Of a stretch of DNA of 64,000 nt, positions 1 to 11,200 are shown one piece after another. The notes beneath the pieces are model-generated. The model was not told where the DNA came from. It saw only the letters and a list, made by a program, of their open reading frames with translations, and did not search any database. Where the stretch lies: contig NC_081409.1 of the NCBI RefSeq assembly GCF_030272615.1, positions 471,936,573 through 472,000,572 of the forward strand, written 5' to 3'. The stretch's first letter is position 1. Every line of letters begins with the position of its first letter. Made by a program: the position numbers and the translations under genes. The stretch comes from Cryptomeria japonica. Taxonomy: Eukaryota; Streptophyta; Pinopsida; Cupressales; Cupressaceae.

Positions 1-675
1 TCTTCACAAATTCTTAATATATGACCCCTTTCCTTTTATCACTATGCATAAATGTCATTTCATTTTGGCGATTGTGATTTAACTTTTGTTCAAGAATCTT
101 GTTCCTAAAGCCTTTATTCCTTTTTATCCCCTGTAATCTACTCCTATCAACAATGATTTGTTTGATTTATTTCCAACCCTTTGGAAGTGTGCTCACACCA
201 TGACTGTCACCAGTGGATTCAAAATCTTGACTATCCTTCTCAAATGAAGAATCATGATTAAGTTTGCATTCATTATTCTAAAGGTTACAAACCCCTTTGT
301 ACCCTTACTATGTTTATAACAGTCTCTTTTGATTGGCACGCACCTTGCCAAAGTGACTCTCCTCTTTGCTTGATATGACAGTGCTATACATGGAACTGAT
401 TTTTGACCTTTTGATCTGAGTGGCCGCTTCCCTTTGCATCTTCAACATTGTTGTTTCCCCATTCTCAATAACAATAGAACCATGATTGTGATTGATGAGA
501 CAATGACTGTCTTTTGATAGTAAACTTATGACTGTAACTATCCTTGCATTGCATTTATTGTCTTTATTGAAATCAAACATCTTTTCTGGCTCAAACCCTA
601 GGGGTATCTTTCATTACTTTCATCTTTGTGTTTTGATCTTCATTTCTTCTTGTTGTTTTACTCACTTGGACCCTG
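1..675 (-). other. Unassigned flank with decayed minus-strand ORF
   Basis: This is the left flank of the first LTR element. The minus strand has one open stretch at about 314-610, hydrophilic and rich in Lys, Ser and His, matching no family I recognise. No zinc knuckle, RT or integrase motif is visible. A remnant of an older retroelement is the likeliest explanation, given the rest of the window, but the sequence alone does not show it. The far side of the same insertion site is at 8105. Confidence 0.25.
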
Positions 676-680
676 AACTC

Positions 681-1809
681 TGATGGACTTGAAAAGCACT
701 TAGAGGGGGGGTGAATCAGTGACACCAAAAACCAAACTACTTTAAACACTAACTGATAGATGAACTTAACACAACTTTTACACACAATGCATGTAATCCA
801 AAATGATATAACAGTATCCACAAAAAGTAAAGCATCCACCATAACACAAGTGTTTATATGTGGAAAACCCAAATAGGTAAAAACCACAGTGAGATGGAAC
901 TCACAAGTTAACTATATGCAGTAATAGATAACTGACCGGTCAAGGTCTACAAAGTGCTCTGCTAGGAGTGAATCTTGTTAGAGATCCCAAAGCTTGATTA
1001 GAAGCTTATACCATGTTAAGAGTAGTACCCTGTTAGGAGTAACCTTGGTGGAGGATTTTAGAATCCAAACTAATGGATCACCTTGTTAGAGGATTTATAC
1101 ATTGAAGCTTGTTAGAGCTTACCCGGTTAAGGGATTTGATTCTGTTGTAATGGTTAGAAAACAACAAGAATGGTTTGATCTATTTTGAGTAGCACAATAC
1201 TTGCTTGATCAGATCCTTCTAATTACATTCAACGCTACTCTTCGACACTTTCTTCATCTTAACACTTATCGCTCTTCAATAAAAACTTTATGTCTTCATG
1301 CATACCATCATAACATAACATAACTTCACTTCACTTATCACTCAAATGATTTACTAAGCTGTCTTTAAATAGACATTCAAATCTTATGTCGGTCCAAGGA
1401 AATCATGACACAATTTCCTAGGTGCAGTGTATCTAGACAAGTGATCATAACTCATCACAAAAATGACCACCAAGTAGTCGGTGTTGGTAACTCATCATAG
1501 ATATAACCAAATACTGGTTGGAACAATCAATACCGGTTTGAAAAAAACATATGAACCATTTTCCTTGAATCTCCGCTTGATCTCCATCTTTATCTTCATC
1601 TTGATGCCGACTTAGTATAACCACTAGATGTCCCTTATGCACATACTAGTTGACACAAATTATCGGTTAAGGATTAACCTCTAACATACCGATTAACACT
1701 GTAAACAATTGAAGTTACACTGGTAGTCAATATAATCATATGTGTGTGTGAGAGTGTTTCATCAATGACAACAAGTGATGAATACATTACAATCATCATC
1801 AAGCCAACA
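681..1809 (-). repeat. 3' LTR of the 681-8099 element
   Basis: Matches 6975-8099 along its full length; in the first 300 bp or so I count about a dozen differences (roughly 4 percent), so the insertion is not recent. On the minus strand it starts TGTTGGCTTG and ends CCATCA. A C-tract hairpin lies near its end (697-721; one stem mismatch in this copy). A TATA-like run lies on the minus strand near 1365. Confidence 0.92.
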
Positions 1810-1821
1810 ATCTCCCCCTTT
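1810..1821 (-). promoter_or_regulatory. Polypurine tract (plus-strand primer)
   Basis: On the minus strand this reads AAAGGGGGAGAT and touches the first base of the 3' LTR, the expected place for the second-strand DNA primer. It confirms the orientation of the element. Confidence 0.85.
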
Positions 1822-2078
1822 GGCATTGATGGAAACACTTACAAAATTTTATAGGAATACCGCTAAGTGTGCATACACAATAAATTTACAAATATACTCA
1901 TACTCCCCCTTAATGTAGGCATAAATACAAAATTTTCAAAAAAAAACACACAGACATATTTCTACTCCCCTTTAACAGCAATGCTAAATTGAAAAGATAA
2001 AATATATACATATATATAGAAAATTTGTATCAAAGTGTTCAACATATAGAACAATAACTTCTTCTTTTTTTTAAAAGT

Positions 2079-5000
2079 TCATGCATTAGCTAATCTCATA
2101 AAAATATCATTGAATCTCTTCTTCATCTGTGACAAAGTATTTTCCCATGATTGCAGAATATTTGCAGTATACTCGAATGTAGATGTCAACTAGGAATAGA
2201 ATTCTTCCATTGAGTCCAGTGTGCAGGTTTAAAGGGTTGTAAGAATAGCTTCTACATTGGAGTAGGCTCTCTGAAGAATGTCTACTTGTGATGTGAGCAG
2301 ACTTTTGAGGTCTTTAAGAGATCAGAGTCTCTTTGCCTTCTCATTATCATAGTTGTCTAGTTTGTTATGCAAATCATCTACAGACTTGCTAAAGGCATGT
2401 ATGGAATCTAGAGTGGGACATATGCCTTGCATATCCGGTCCATTTCTTTCTCTGTTTCAACTTGACTTTTTGAAATATCAGAATAAAAGAAAATAACATT
2501 GGAGGTAGAAGAAAGATACTTTCCTCCTATTTCAATAGCTTTACTCAACAGACTTTTATTGTGAGATAGAGCTATTTTGCTACTATCAATATCCTTTACC
2601 AGTTTATCTCCATATTTTCTTGTGGCTCTTTTTAGCATACAGTTGAGCAGCATCTTCTAGTGATTTAATTTGATCAAATGCATCTACAACTAACTGACCA
2701 AGTTTTCTAATGGGTGTAGAAAGATGTGCTATAGATGTTTCTGGTAGTAGACCAGACAAAATTTCTACTGCAGTCTGAATTGTCTCTGCTTAAACCCTTT
2801 TCTCTTTCAGTCTCTTCTTATGTGCCCCAGATTGGATAACATTAGAAATCTTCATCATTTTTTATGCGCTTAGATTGTTCATATCAATTGGTCCTGAGAT
2901 GCTTAGAGAATCATCATCATCTTCTTCAATTTGTTTTTGCTTTGCCAGTTCAGGGGATACAACCTTAATGATGGCTTTCTCTATATTCTTCTCCATTTCC
3001 TGTAGTGTGACAATAGTTTTAGTAGGCTCCTTCTGAATTTCTTGAATGACCAGTGGAGATTGGGATTTCTCCAGTTGTTCTGTTGTCGGTGGATTGTCCA
3101 CTTTTGGTTGAGTAGTTGGTTGCTCAACTAAGGTAACATGTACATTAGTGATTGTTGGGGGCTCCATATCTGGTGCAGTTTTGTCTCCAAATAGGTCCAC
3201 TATGTTCTCAACATCATTATCAACAAGAATAATGAAATCCTCCTTCTTCTTGAGAGGATAGACTTCATCAGGTTGAATAATCTCCTCTTCATCCATTTCT
3301 GGTCTAATAACATCATCATCTATCTCTTTTGTATCCTTATTCTTAGAAGAATAGATGAGTTCTTCCATCTTTTTTATTTTAGGCTATCTGATGTGTCTCA
3401 GTTTCAACAATTTCCCTTTTACCATTAAGAAGCTTCAATCTTATTTCTTTAAAAGTAAAATGTGCTTTGTACTGATCAACTAAAGCACTAATTCCATCTG
3501 TAGATAAATTGGGAAAATATTGTACAAATATTTCATCAATAATTTATTTTTCCAATTTTATAGCATCCTCCCATTTATCTAAAATAATATTATACAAAGA
3601 GATTGAAATAACCTTTCCAGATCATGTGGAAATCTACTATAATGACACAAATGAGTGATTACCTATTGAATCACTTTCTCTTTCTCATCTTTAGTGAAGG
3701 AATCAAAATATTCTTTGACATTGTCAAACCTATTCCTCCCTAGTGTTTTCATTGTTCTTTCAAAATGGGTATCTGGTTTCTAAGCAGCTATATCAATAGG
3801 TGTAGTTGCCTTTGGCACTACCTTTATCTTCTTGGATATTATGTCGGTTACTTTTTCTTTCTTTGGTTCTTCATCAGAATCTGTTCCCTCAGACTCTACT
3901 TGCAAAATTAATTTCATGCCTCTCTTCTTTGTCTCCTTATTATATACCTTGGGTTCTGGTTTCTTTTTTATTAGGACACTCCTGGTAACCCTAGTACTCT
4001 TTGTTTCTAGAGATGCTTCATCAGACTTTTTATTCTTTCCTTTTGTACTTTTGACAGGTGCAGTACTAGTTTGTTCAGATTCTTCTTGGACTGCCCCAAT
4101 GTCCAATTTTGCCTGCATCTTGTCTATAGGTGATGCTAATGGGGTATTAGCATAACCAGCCAGTAGATCATGGTTAACCTCATAACTCATGTCTTCTAGT
4201 TCTTCTTCTCTTTGCTCAATTGCTTGCATTAAGTAAAAGTCAATGGTAACGGTGAAGATTATGTCCTCAAAATGTTTTACCACATCTTCTTGTAGCCTCA
4301 TTCTCATGCTCATCTTCTTTTGGAACTCATTGAAATAACTATTCAGGTCAGCATGGAAAATATTCTTTACAACCTTGATGTTGTTTTGGATTTGAGCCGA
4401 GATTGGTGAGTCCTTTGACCACTCAATGTCTCCAATCCTTGGTAGAAAGTTCTGAAAGTAACAGAATAGACCGACTAATAGCTAACCATACTTGAATTTC
4501 AAACTACTATCCTTCTTGATAGTTTGCAAATTCAAAAACAATTGTCTCCTGATAGCTTCACAGAGATCATAGTTTGCATTATCAACAATCATTATGTGAG
4601 TTGTATGAAATACTATAGATGGAATACTGTTAAGTCTACTGGAGTAAAATACTCAGTAGCCTATCTACATTACTTCTAGTTTTACTGCAGGGTCCTTAAT
4701 ATTGTTGATGAAAAAAGAACGCCCATCAGATGTAGAACCGGTTAATTTGAAGATAGTATCCTTTAGAATTTTTGTTAGCTCAAGTACTTCACCGGTTGAG
4801 AAATAGCCAGTCATAGCCTGAATGGCTTCCTTTGTAATTGTGTGAGTCCTTTCTAAGTACATGTTTTCTCCATGAACTCTACTCAAAATTATTTTGATAT
4901 GTGCTTCTTCAAAATCATCAAGAAAATAAGAGGCATTATGAAAACCCTTTTCAAAAATCCTAGCATACTATGTCTTAATCTTGCCATTCTTATCGCAAAG

Positions 5001-5201
5001 TGATTTCAACTATGTGTAGATGTATAGAGACCCTAAGTCTTCTAAATTGCAGTTAATATAACTGGACAAATCATCTTTGACCAAAACTCCGCTTGGAACT
5101 TGCGATAATGCATTATATGACACAATCTTATCTACCTTTTGAGCTTACATAGGCTCTAAAGTGATCATCAACCTCTCTACAGACTTTGAAGTAGATGCCA
5201 T
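2079..5201 (-). pseudogene. Long non-pol ORF of the pol-less Copia-type element
   Basis: About 1040 codons can be followed from an ATG at 5201 to a stop at 2079, broken by many stops and a local frameshift between about 2400 and 2660. Three parts are visible. The N-terminal third is globular-looking and contains ITKEAIQAMTGY near 4830. The middle (3780-4313) is basic and Lys/Ser/Thr-rich with nuclear-localisation-like clusters, followed by an acidic Pro/Thr/Gln-rich stretch (2862-3368). The C-terminal part is Leu/Lys/Glu-rich and probably coiled coil (2080-2700). No enzyme motif is present. It follows the gag ORF and precedes the polypurine tract, where pol would normally lie. The same order of parts occurs at 43638-46070 beside a Ty3-type priming site. 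Function unknown. Confidence 0.6.
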
Positions 5202-5653
5202 TCTAGATGAACAAGATTCGAAGTGGTATGTTCAAAGAAATACCTTGTTTCGCGCACATTGCCCCATTTACTGGTTGAAATGCCCAAGTGCACACTAGTT
5301 CAACCTTCTGCAACCTTCAATTCGACTTAATTTCACAAATCACGAAACAATTCGACAATTTACAGCAAGACAATCTTACTCAGCTCAACAAGCGCTCCAA
5401 GTTTCTTTCTCGAATGCGTTAGGTTTAAAATGACAAAGTACAACTCGCTTGTATCCTTTTTACCTACTGTAATAAATGTTCACCTGTTAGGGTTACAAAC
5501 CCTAATTTCACCGCTTAAGTGGAAAACCGGCTGATAATATGTTAACAAAAAGTTACCAAAATTTCATGTTTCAAAATTCTTTTGCTGCTCATTTTTTACA
5601 AGGGGTTCGGAGATGTTTTACCATTAAGCTCCCCATAGCCATATTAAAAAGGC

Positions 5654-6912
5654 TTAAGTCACCAATGCAGGGTTCTCTTCACTGGGTGAAGGAATAGTTT
5701 CTTCTTCAGGTGACTCATCACTTTTCTTCTTCCAAGTTTGATTCATTTTCTCTCTAGTTTCTTCAACATTAACTTTATGCTTTCCCTTCTGATCTTTAGA
5801 AGAGTTGACCGGTTTCTTGTTTCTGGATCTACATAATTTTGCTAAGTGCCCCAGTTTGTTACAGTGATAACAGGACATACTAGATGATCTCCAAGGTCTT
5901 GCATTTCCTCTTCATGTTCTTCTTCTGCAGTTCATAGCCACATGACCAAAGTTATTACAGATGGTGCAAATAACATTTGTTACCTTTTCCATCTCAAATG
6001 GACTAAACCGGTTGTCGTAAGATCTTTGCCAGTTCAGGTTTACCCAACTATTAAAGTTCCTCATCCGGTCACCATTTGGTCTTGGATGCATGTGTTGTAC
6101 AAGATTGTTTGCTCCATATCTGCACTCAACAGATCTATGTCCATACATTCCACATGTGAAGCAATGACCATTAAACTTCTTGAACACATACCTAGCATTA
6201 GTATTGTAACTTGTATTTCTATTAGGTTTGTCTCTACAAACATTTGCAGTGTGAATAGGTTTATGGAAAACAAAGCAGATGGGTTTAAAGACCTTCTTAC
6301 CGGTAGGTTTATTGATCTTAGGAGCATATCACCTTTTTCAGTTGTATGAAAACCAAGTCCAGAGACATCACCCTTCATTCTTTGTGATTGAATTTGTTCT
6401 TCTAGCATGGTAGAAAACTTGATGAACTTCTCCAATTTCTCATTGGCTTCAGTAAGTTGTTTTGTGAGATCCTCATTATGCTTTGGAAGGTTCTCTTTCA
6501 GAGATGATGCAAGTTCAAGATCTAGCTACAGGTTTTCCTTTTCTTCTCTTTCAGCAATCAAATGCTCATGCATAATGGCATTTTCCCTTTTGATCTTTGT
6601 AATCTCTCGATCTCTTTCCTTGATAAGATCTTCAGCAACTCTTATGGCTTCCAGTTGCTCACTCATGCAGATAGTTAGACCTTTTAGCTCTCTCCTCAGA
6701 TTCAGTTTCTCACCGTTTAACTTTTCAACTTCCTCTGCTAAAGCATCAATATTGGCTTCATCTGAAGAACTATTATCAGATATCTCTAATAGTTGTTCAG
6801 TTATCTCTCTCCTTTTGACTTGAGAAGCTTTCAATTTGACCCTTAGGTTTTCAAGCTCATTTCTGCTAGCTTCTAGCTCTCTAGCCATCTCAAAGTATCT
6901 CTTGTCCCCCAT
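5654..6912 (-). pseudogene. Gag-like protein with coiled coil and four zinc knuckles
   Basis: A retroelement nucleocapsid-type protein. The chosen start is the ATG at 6912, 47 bp downstream of the primer-binding site. Residues 1 to about 150 are heptad-rich and charged, a probable coiled coil for assembly. CCHC knuckles follow in order: CFVFHKPIHTANVC near 6250 (second Cys replaced by Phe), CFTCGMYGHRSVEC near 6140, CTICNNFGHVAMNC near 5950 and CYHCNKLGHLAKLC near 5850. A basic then acidic tail ends at a stop at 5654. Frameshifts lie near 6400 and 5900. Three to four knuckles is more than the one or two usual in plant Copia Gag. No protease follows. Confidence 0.75.
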
Positions 6913-6959
6913 GGTGGTTTCAAGGCTCCCTTCTAAGCGGTTAGGCTTTAAATAAGTTA

Positions 6960-6972
6960 GGCTCTGATACCA
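6960..6972 (-). promoter_or_regulatory. Primer-binding site, initiator Met tRNA
   Basis: On the minus strand this reads TGGTATCAGAGCC, complementary to the 3' end of plant initiator methionine tRNA, two bases downstream of the 5' LTR. It is the usual primer site of plant Copia elements. Confidence 0.93.
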
Positions 6973-6974
6973 AT

Positions 6975-8099
6975 TGATGGACTTGAAAAGCACTGAGAGG
7001 GGGGGTGAATCAGTGACACCAAAAACCAAACTACTTTAAACACTAACTGATAGATGAACTTAACACAACTTTTACACACAATGCATGTAATCCAAAATGA
7101 TATAACAACATCCACAAAAAGTAAAGCATCCACCATAACACAAGTGTTTATACGTGGAAAACCCAAATAGGTAAAAACCACTGTGAGATGGAACTCACAA
7201 TTTAACTATCTATAGTAATAGATAACTGATCGGTGAAGGTCTACAAAGTGCTCTGCTAGGAGCGAATCTTGTTAGAGATCCCAAAGCTTGATTAGAAGCT
7301 TATACCCTGTTAAGAGTAGTACCCTATTAGGAGTAACCTCGGTGTAGGATTTCAGAATCCAAACTAGTGGATCACCTTGTTAGAGGATCTATACATTGAA
7401 GCTTGTTAGAGCTTACCCGGTTAAGGGATTTGATTCTATTGTAATGGTTAGAAAACAACAAGAATGGTTTGATCTATTCTGAGTAGCACAATACTTGCTT
7501 GATCATATCCTTCTAAGTACATTCAACACTTCTTTTGAACACATTCTTCATCTTAACACTTATCGCTCTTCAATAAAAATTTTCTCTCTTCATGCATACC
7601 ATCATAACATAACATTACTTAACTTCACTTATCTCTCAAATGATTTACTAAGATGTCTTTAAATAGACATTCAAATCTTATGTCGGTCCAAGGAAATCAT
7701 GACACAATTTCCTAGGTGCAGTGTATCTAGACAAGTGATCATAACTCATCACAAAAATGACAGATAGTTGGTGATGGTAACTCATCACAAAAATAACCAA
7801 ATATCGGTGGGAACAATCAATACCGATTTGAATAAAATTTATGAACCGTTGTCCTTGAATCTCTGCTTGATCTCCATCTTTATCTTCATCTTGATGCCGA
7901 CTTAGTACAACTATAGGTTGTCCCTTATGCACATACCAGTTGACACAAAGTACTGGTTAGGGATTAAACTCTAACGTACCGATTAACAGTGTAAACAATT
8001 GAAGTTATACTGGTAGTCAATATAATCATATGTGTGTGTGAGAGTGTTTCATCAATGACAACAAGTGATGAATACATTGCAATCATCATCAAGCCAACA
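6975..8099 (-). repeat. 5' LTR of the 681-8099 element
   Basis: Begins TGTTGGCTTG and ends CCATCA on the minus strand; the right flank has the AACTC duplication at 8100-8104. The hairpin stem CACTGA/TCAGTG (6991-6996 and 7010-7015) encloses a G-tract on the plus strand, 16 bp inside the LTR end. Confidence 0.92.
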
Positions 8100-8104
8100 A
8101 ACTC

Positions 8105-8456
8105 ATCTATATTTAGACTATCAAGTTTACTGTCCTTCTGAATGCTACCATAATAGCATGGTCACCGACCAACATGAATCCCATCTAGTATATCAAACAT
8201 TGTTTATACCTACCATTTAAAAAAAAAAGTTATGTTTTGACCATTGCGACAGTCATAAATGACTCTGGTATGACAATCTCTGTAAATATACAATCATTCA
8301 TTGTTATTCAATTTATATTTACAATTAAGGAATGATTGTATATTTACAATAGTCCAAATAACATTCAAGTTATTTATGAATGTTATATACGACAGTCATA
8401 AACCTTAATTTACAAGTATCATAAGGTTTATCCAAGTTATTTATGACTATTAAAGG
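8105..8456. other. AT-rich spacer with an inverted repeat
   Basis: No gene is visible. It joins the first LTR element to the truncated 5' end of the LINE. It holds the 19-bp inverted repeat at 8281-8348 and short direct repeats of a CGACAGTCATAA motif (near 8248 and 8390). Confidence 0.5.
8281..8348. repeat. 19-bp perfect inverted repeat, 30-bp loop
   Basis: TGTAAATATACAATCATTC at 8281-8299 is exactly complementary to 8330-8348. It could be a hairpin or the core of a small inverted-repeat element. No clear target-site duplication was seen. Confidence 0.8.
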
Positions 8457-9690
8457 GGACTAAATGGGTCACATAAACAAGATATTATTCGTAATCTTGT
8501 CAGAGATCACAAGTCGGATATTGTGTTGATCCAGGAAACTAAAATGATTAGGGAGAAAGTGGAAAAGCTAAAGTTTTTTAGAACTGTGAGGTTGTTGGTA
8601 GTAGTTTTGATGGCGCCTTTGGTGGGACTGCTATTTTTTAGAATCTTAACTATATTAAGGGGGAAATTTTGGAATTTGATACCAATTTTGTCTCTATCGG
8701 GTTTCACCATATTAGATATGATTTTACTTGGATTTTCTCTAATATCTATGCCCCAAATATGAAATCTACTAGAAGTAAATTTTGGAAGAAGTTGGAGGCC
8801 CATCGTGTTATATTCAGAGATGATAACTGGATTATTATGGGAGATTGTAATACTCCCCTTCGTGATTCTGAAAAATTTGGTGGATCTCAAGTGCACATGG
8901 ATAGTATAATGGACCTTATGGATTTCATTGATCTCCATGCTCTGCATGATGTTGATCTTCAAGGAGCGTCCTTTACTTAGGCCAATAGAAGAGTAGGTGA
9001 TGATCTGATCTAAGTGCGTTTGGACCGGACCCTTATATCCAATAATTGGCTAGTAAAATTTATGTGCTCTCTTATGGCTCTTCCTAGAGTCAGGTCTGAT
9101 CACTTCCCTATTTCCTTTGTTGGTGATGCCATTGTTGGAAAAAGAAATTTTCCTTTCAGGTTTGAAAAGATGTGGTTGTTTCATCCTTCATTGGAATATT
9201 ATATTAGGCAGTGGTGGAATATTTATGTGGATGGTTTTGCTATGTTTAAAGTGGCAAAAAATATTAGATTTGTTAAAGATAATGTTAAACGTTGGAATAG
9301 AGAAGTGTTTGGAGATTTATTTGCTTCAAAGGTTGCTATCTAGTGTGAGCTTAAGGAGATCTAGGATAAGATTCAGGTTGAAGCATACTCCTATGTCTCT
9401 CTTGAGATGGAAAATCAAATTTTGAGGAAATATCGTGATATTATTGCGAGAGCAGAAGTTTTTTGGAAGCAAAGATCTAGAGTTTTATGGCTATCCGCTT
9501 TGGACAAAAATGTTGGATTATTCCATATGACTGCCCTTAAACACAAAGTTTCTAATAGGATTTCCAAGATTGTGGTGGAAGATGGGGTCCTCAATAAAGA
9601 TGATGAGATTTCTCGTGAAGCTACTAGGTTCTTTGCCTCCCTCCTTTCACCTGAAGTGAATCTGGATGTTGATGCTTAGAATACTCTGTT
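8457..9690 (+). pseudogene. L1-type LINE, endonuclease half of ORF2
   Basis: This is the 5' part of a non-LTR retrotransposon; it continues at 19180. The apurinic-type endonuclease is recognisable by DIVLIQETK near 8513, IYAPN near 8746, IMGDCNTPLRD near 8836 and the SDHFP motif near 9096. The linker towards RT (9150-9690) is Trp- and charge-rich, as in plant L1. There is at least one frameshift near 8630, and stops at about 8980, 9012, 9343, 9361 and 9679. Several stops sit where Trp or Gln is expected. ORF1 and the 5' UTR are missing, so the element is 5'-truncated at about 8457, although that exact edge is uncertain. It nicked genomic DNA to prime reverse transcription when active. Confidence 0.85.
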
Positions 9691-9695
9691 AGATG

Positions 9696-10726
9696 TGTAG
9701 ACACCTAAAATTAATATTTAATTAATTTAAGCCTATCAACATAATTAATTAAATAATTAATTGTGTTATCCTTATTCCTCTCAGAATCAATTAAATCTAA
9801 TTTAATTAATCCTATCACTATTGTGCAATAATTAATTTATCAAATAAATTATTTATTCCCCTATTCTTCTAAAGTCCCCTCCAATAATTATTTCTTCTAA
9901 ACCCACTCAGTTAATTAATTTTAATTAATTAACCTATTCATGTGATTCCTACAAATTGTTTTTTCCTAATCCCACTCAACCCAACTAATCCTTCTAGAAT
10001 CTCTCATAATCATGCTTATCATTATCCCTTATTTTTTAATTACCACTCATGTCACATCAACATTGAGCCTCTCAAATAAATTCAAATTTCTTTGAATCCC
10101 TCAATGCATCCTTATTTTGGAATTTTTAATTCCTCATGTTTGAAATTCAAATTTCTCCCCCCTTTTCCCAAGGAATTTTATATTCTTGTTTATTTTCCCA
10201 AGGCACCCTTTATCCATGCCTTCTATCTCAAATCAATCTCAACCCTTGATGATCAAATCAATCTTGGCCCTCCGTTGGCCTTCTCCAATCTATAAATTGG
10301 AGCCTATTCTCCTCACAAATCATCCACCTCTCATGCATTGTCATGCTGCCTATTTCTCCTTGATCTGAATCAGCATCTTTTATGGCATTCTTATGTTTTT
10401 CTTTTCTCCTCTCATCCTCTTCTAATCATCCCTCTATCATGTCCTCATAATCCTTCATTATCAAATCCTTTTATCCGTCATCCAAATCCAATCCAATAAT
10501 TCATTAATCTTGTTGAGAAAAGGAGATCAATCCACATCCAAATCAAGCAAGGAGCACATCAAGTGGATCATCAAGGGCGCATCCTCATCATCCATTTCAT
10601 CAAACTCAATCTAAAGGAGAAGGTAAAATAGTAAGGTATAAATGATCTTTTGATATTTTACTATTTTCTTGCTCATTTCATTATGTTTTTTATCATTTAA
10701 CCTTTTATTCTATTTTTCCCTCTTCA
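9696..10726 (+). repeat. 5' LTR of the 9696-19174 element
   Basis: Starts TGTAGACACC and ends TCTTCA. Very rich in AATTAATT in its first 300 bp. A TATA box (TATAAATT) at 10291 separates a probable U3 of about 595 bp from R-U5, and fixes the plus orientation. Confidence 0.92.
10291..10298 (+). promoter_or_regulatory. LTR TATA box
   Basis: TATAAATT at 10291, conserved in the 3' LTR at about 18739-18746 in the same surroundings (TATAAATTGGAGCC). This would be the core promoter of the genomic transcript. Confidence 0.6.
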
Positions 10727-10730
10727 TTCA

Positions 10731-10748
10731 GGCACGCCTAGTGGGACC
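10731..10748 (+). promoter_or_regulatory. Probable primer-binding site
   Basis: GGCACGCCTAGTGGGACC begins four bases after the 5' LTR, in the correct place for a tRNA primer site. The canonical TGG start is altered, and I cannot assign the tRNA. Confidence 0.55.
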
Positions 10749-10799
10749 CACATCCCTTAATTTAACGCTTTTATGAGTTTTTTATGATTTTAGATCACA

Positions 10800-11200
10800 G
10801 ATTATCGCTTCAGCGCGTCCATCTGCACAACAGCGCGTCTACCTCACCGGTTCAACACATCTGCAGGAAAAATAGCAAGGGTGATTCAAATTTGAATCTT
10901 CTGACTGCCTTTTCTATAGGTTTTTGGTAAATCAACACATACGCAGGTGAAACAGCGCCTCCACATGTGCCAAAACGCATGCGCTCAATAAAAAATCCAC
11001 CCGCCTTTTTTTTTTTAATTTTTCAAAAAAAAATTGTCAATCAACGCGTGCGCAGGCGAAACAGTTCCTTTGCACGCGCCAAAATGTCTGCACATAGTCA
11101 AATATCATAAAAAAATACAAAACAGTACCTGTGCACACACTTCAGCGCAAGTGCCTCTGAATCAACGCGAGCTCCACGGGTTCAGCGCGTGTGTTTAGGT
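10800..11200 (+). repeat. CpG-rich imperfect repeats in the leader
   Basis: A unit beginning ATCAACRCRTRCGCAGGYGA recurs at 10931 and 11040, a period of 109 bp. Related CAGCGCGT blocks occur at about 10812, 10833 and 11178. The C-to-T and G-to-A differences between copies fall at CpG sites, as methylation decay would produce. Confidence 0.65.

Larger units (their letters stand above)
681..8099 (-). mobile_element. Complete non-autonomous Copia-type LTR retrotransposon
   Basis: Two direct repeats of about 1.1 kb, each TG...CA on the minus strand, bound an internal region of 5165 bp. The 5-bp sequence AACTC flanks the element on both sides (676-680 and 8100-8104), which proves a single insertion event. 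The primer-binding site matches the initiator methionine tRNA, and a polypurine tract abuts the 3' LTR. Inside are a gag with zinc knuckles and a second long ORF. No protease, integrase, reverse transcriptase or RNase H motif was found in any frame, so movement would have needed enzymes from another Copia element. The LTR type and met-tRNA primer suggest the Copia group; with no pol this cannot be confirmed. Confidence 0.92.

Noticed and set aside
5942-6823. Plus-strand open frames over the gag
   Set aside because: Shadows of the minus-strand coiled-coil and zinc-knuckle frame.
6957-7181. 74-codon minus-strand frame, also at 591-887
   Set aside because: It lies in the LTR and is duplicated only because the LTR is; no coding evidence.
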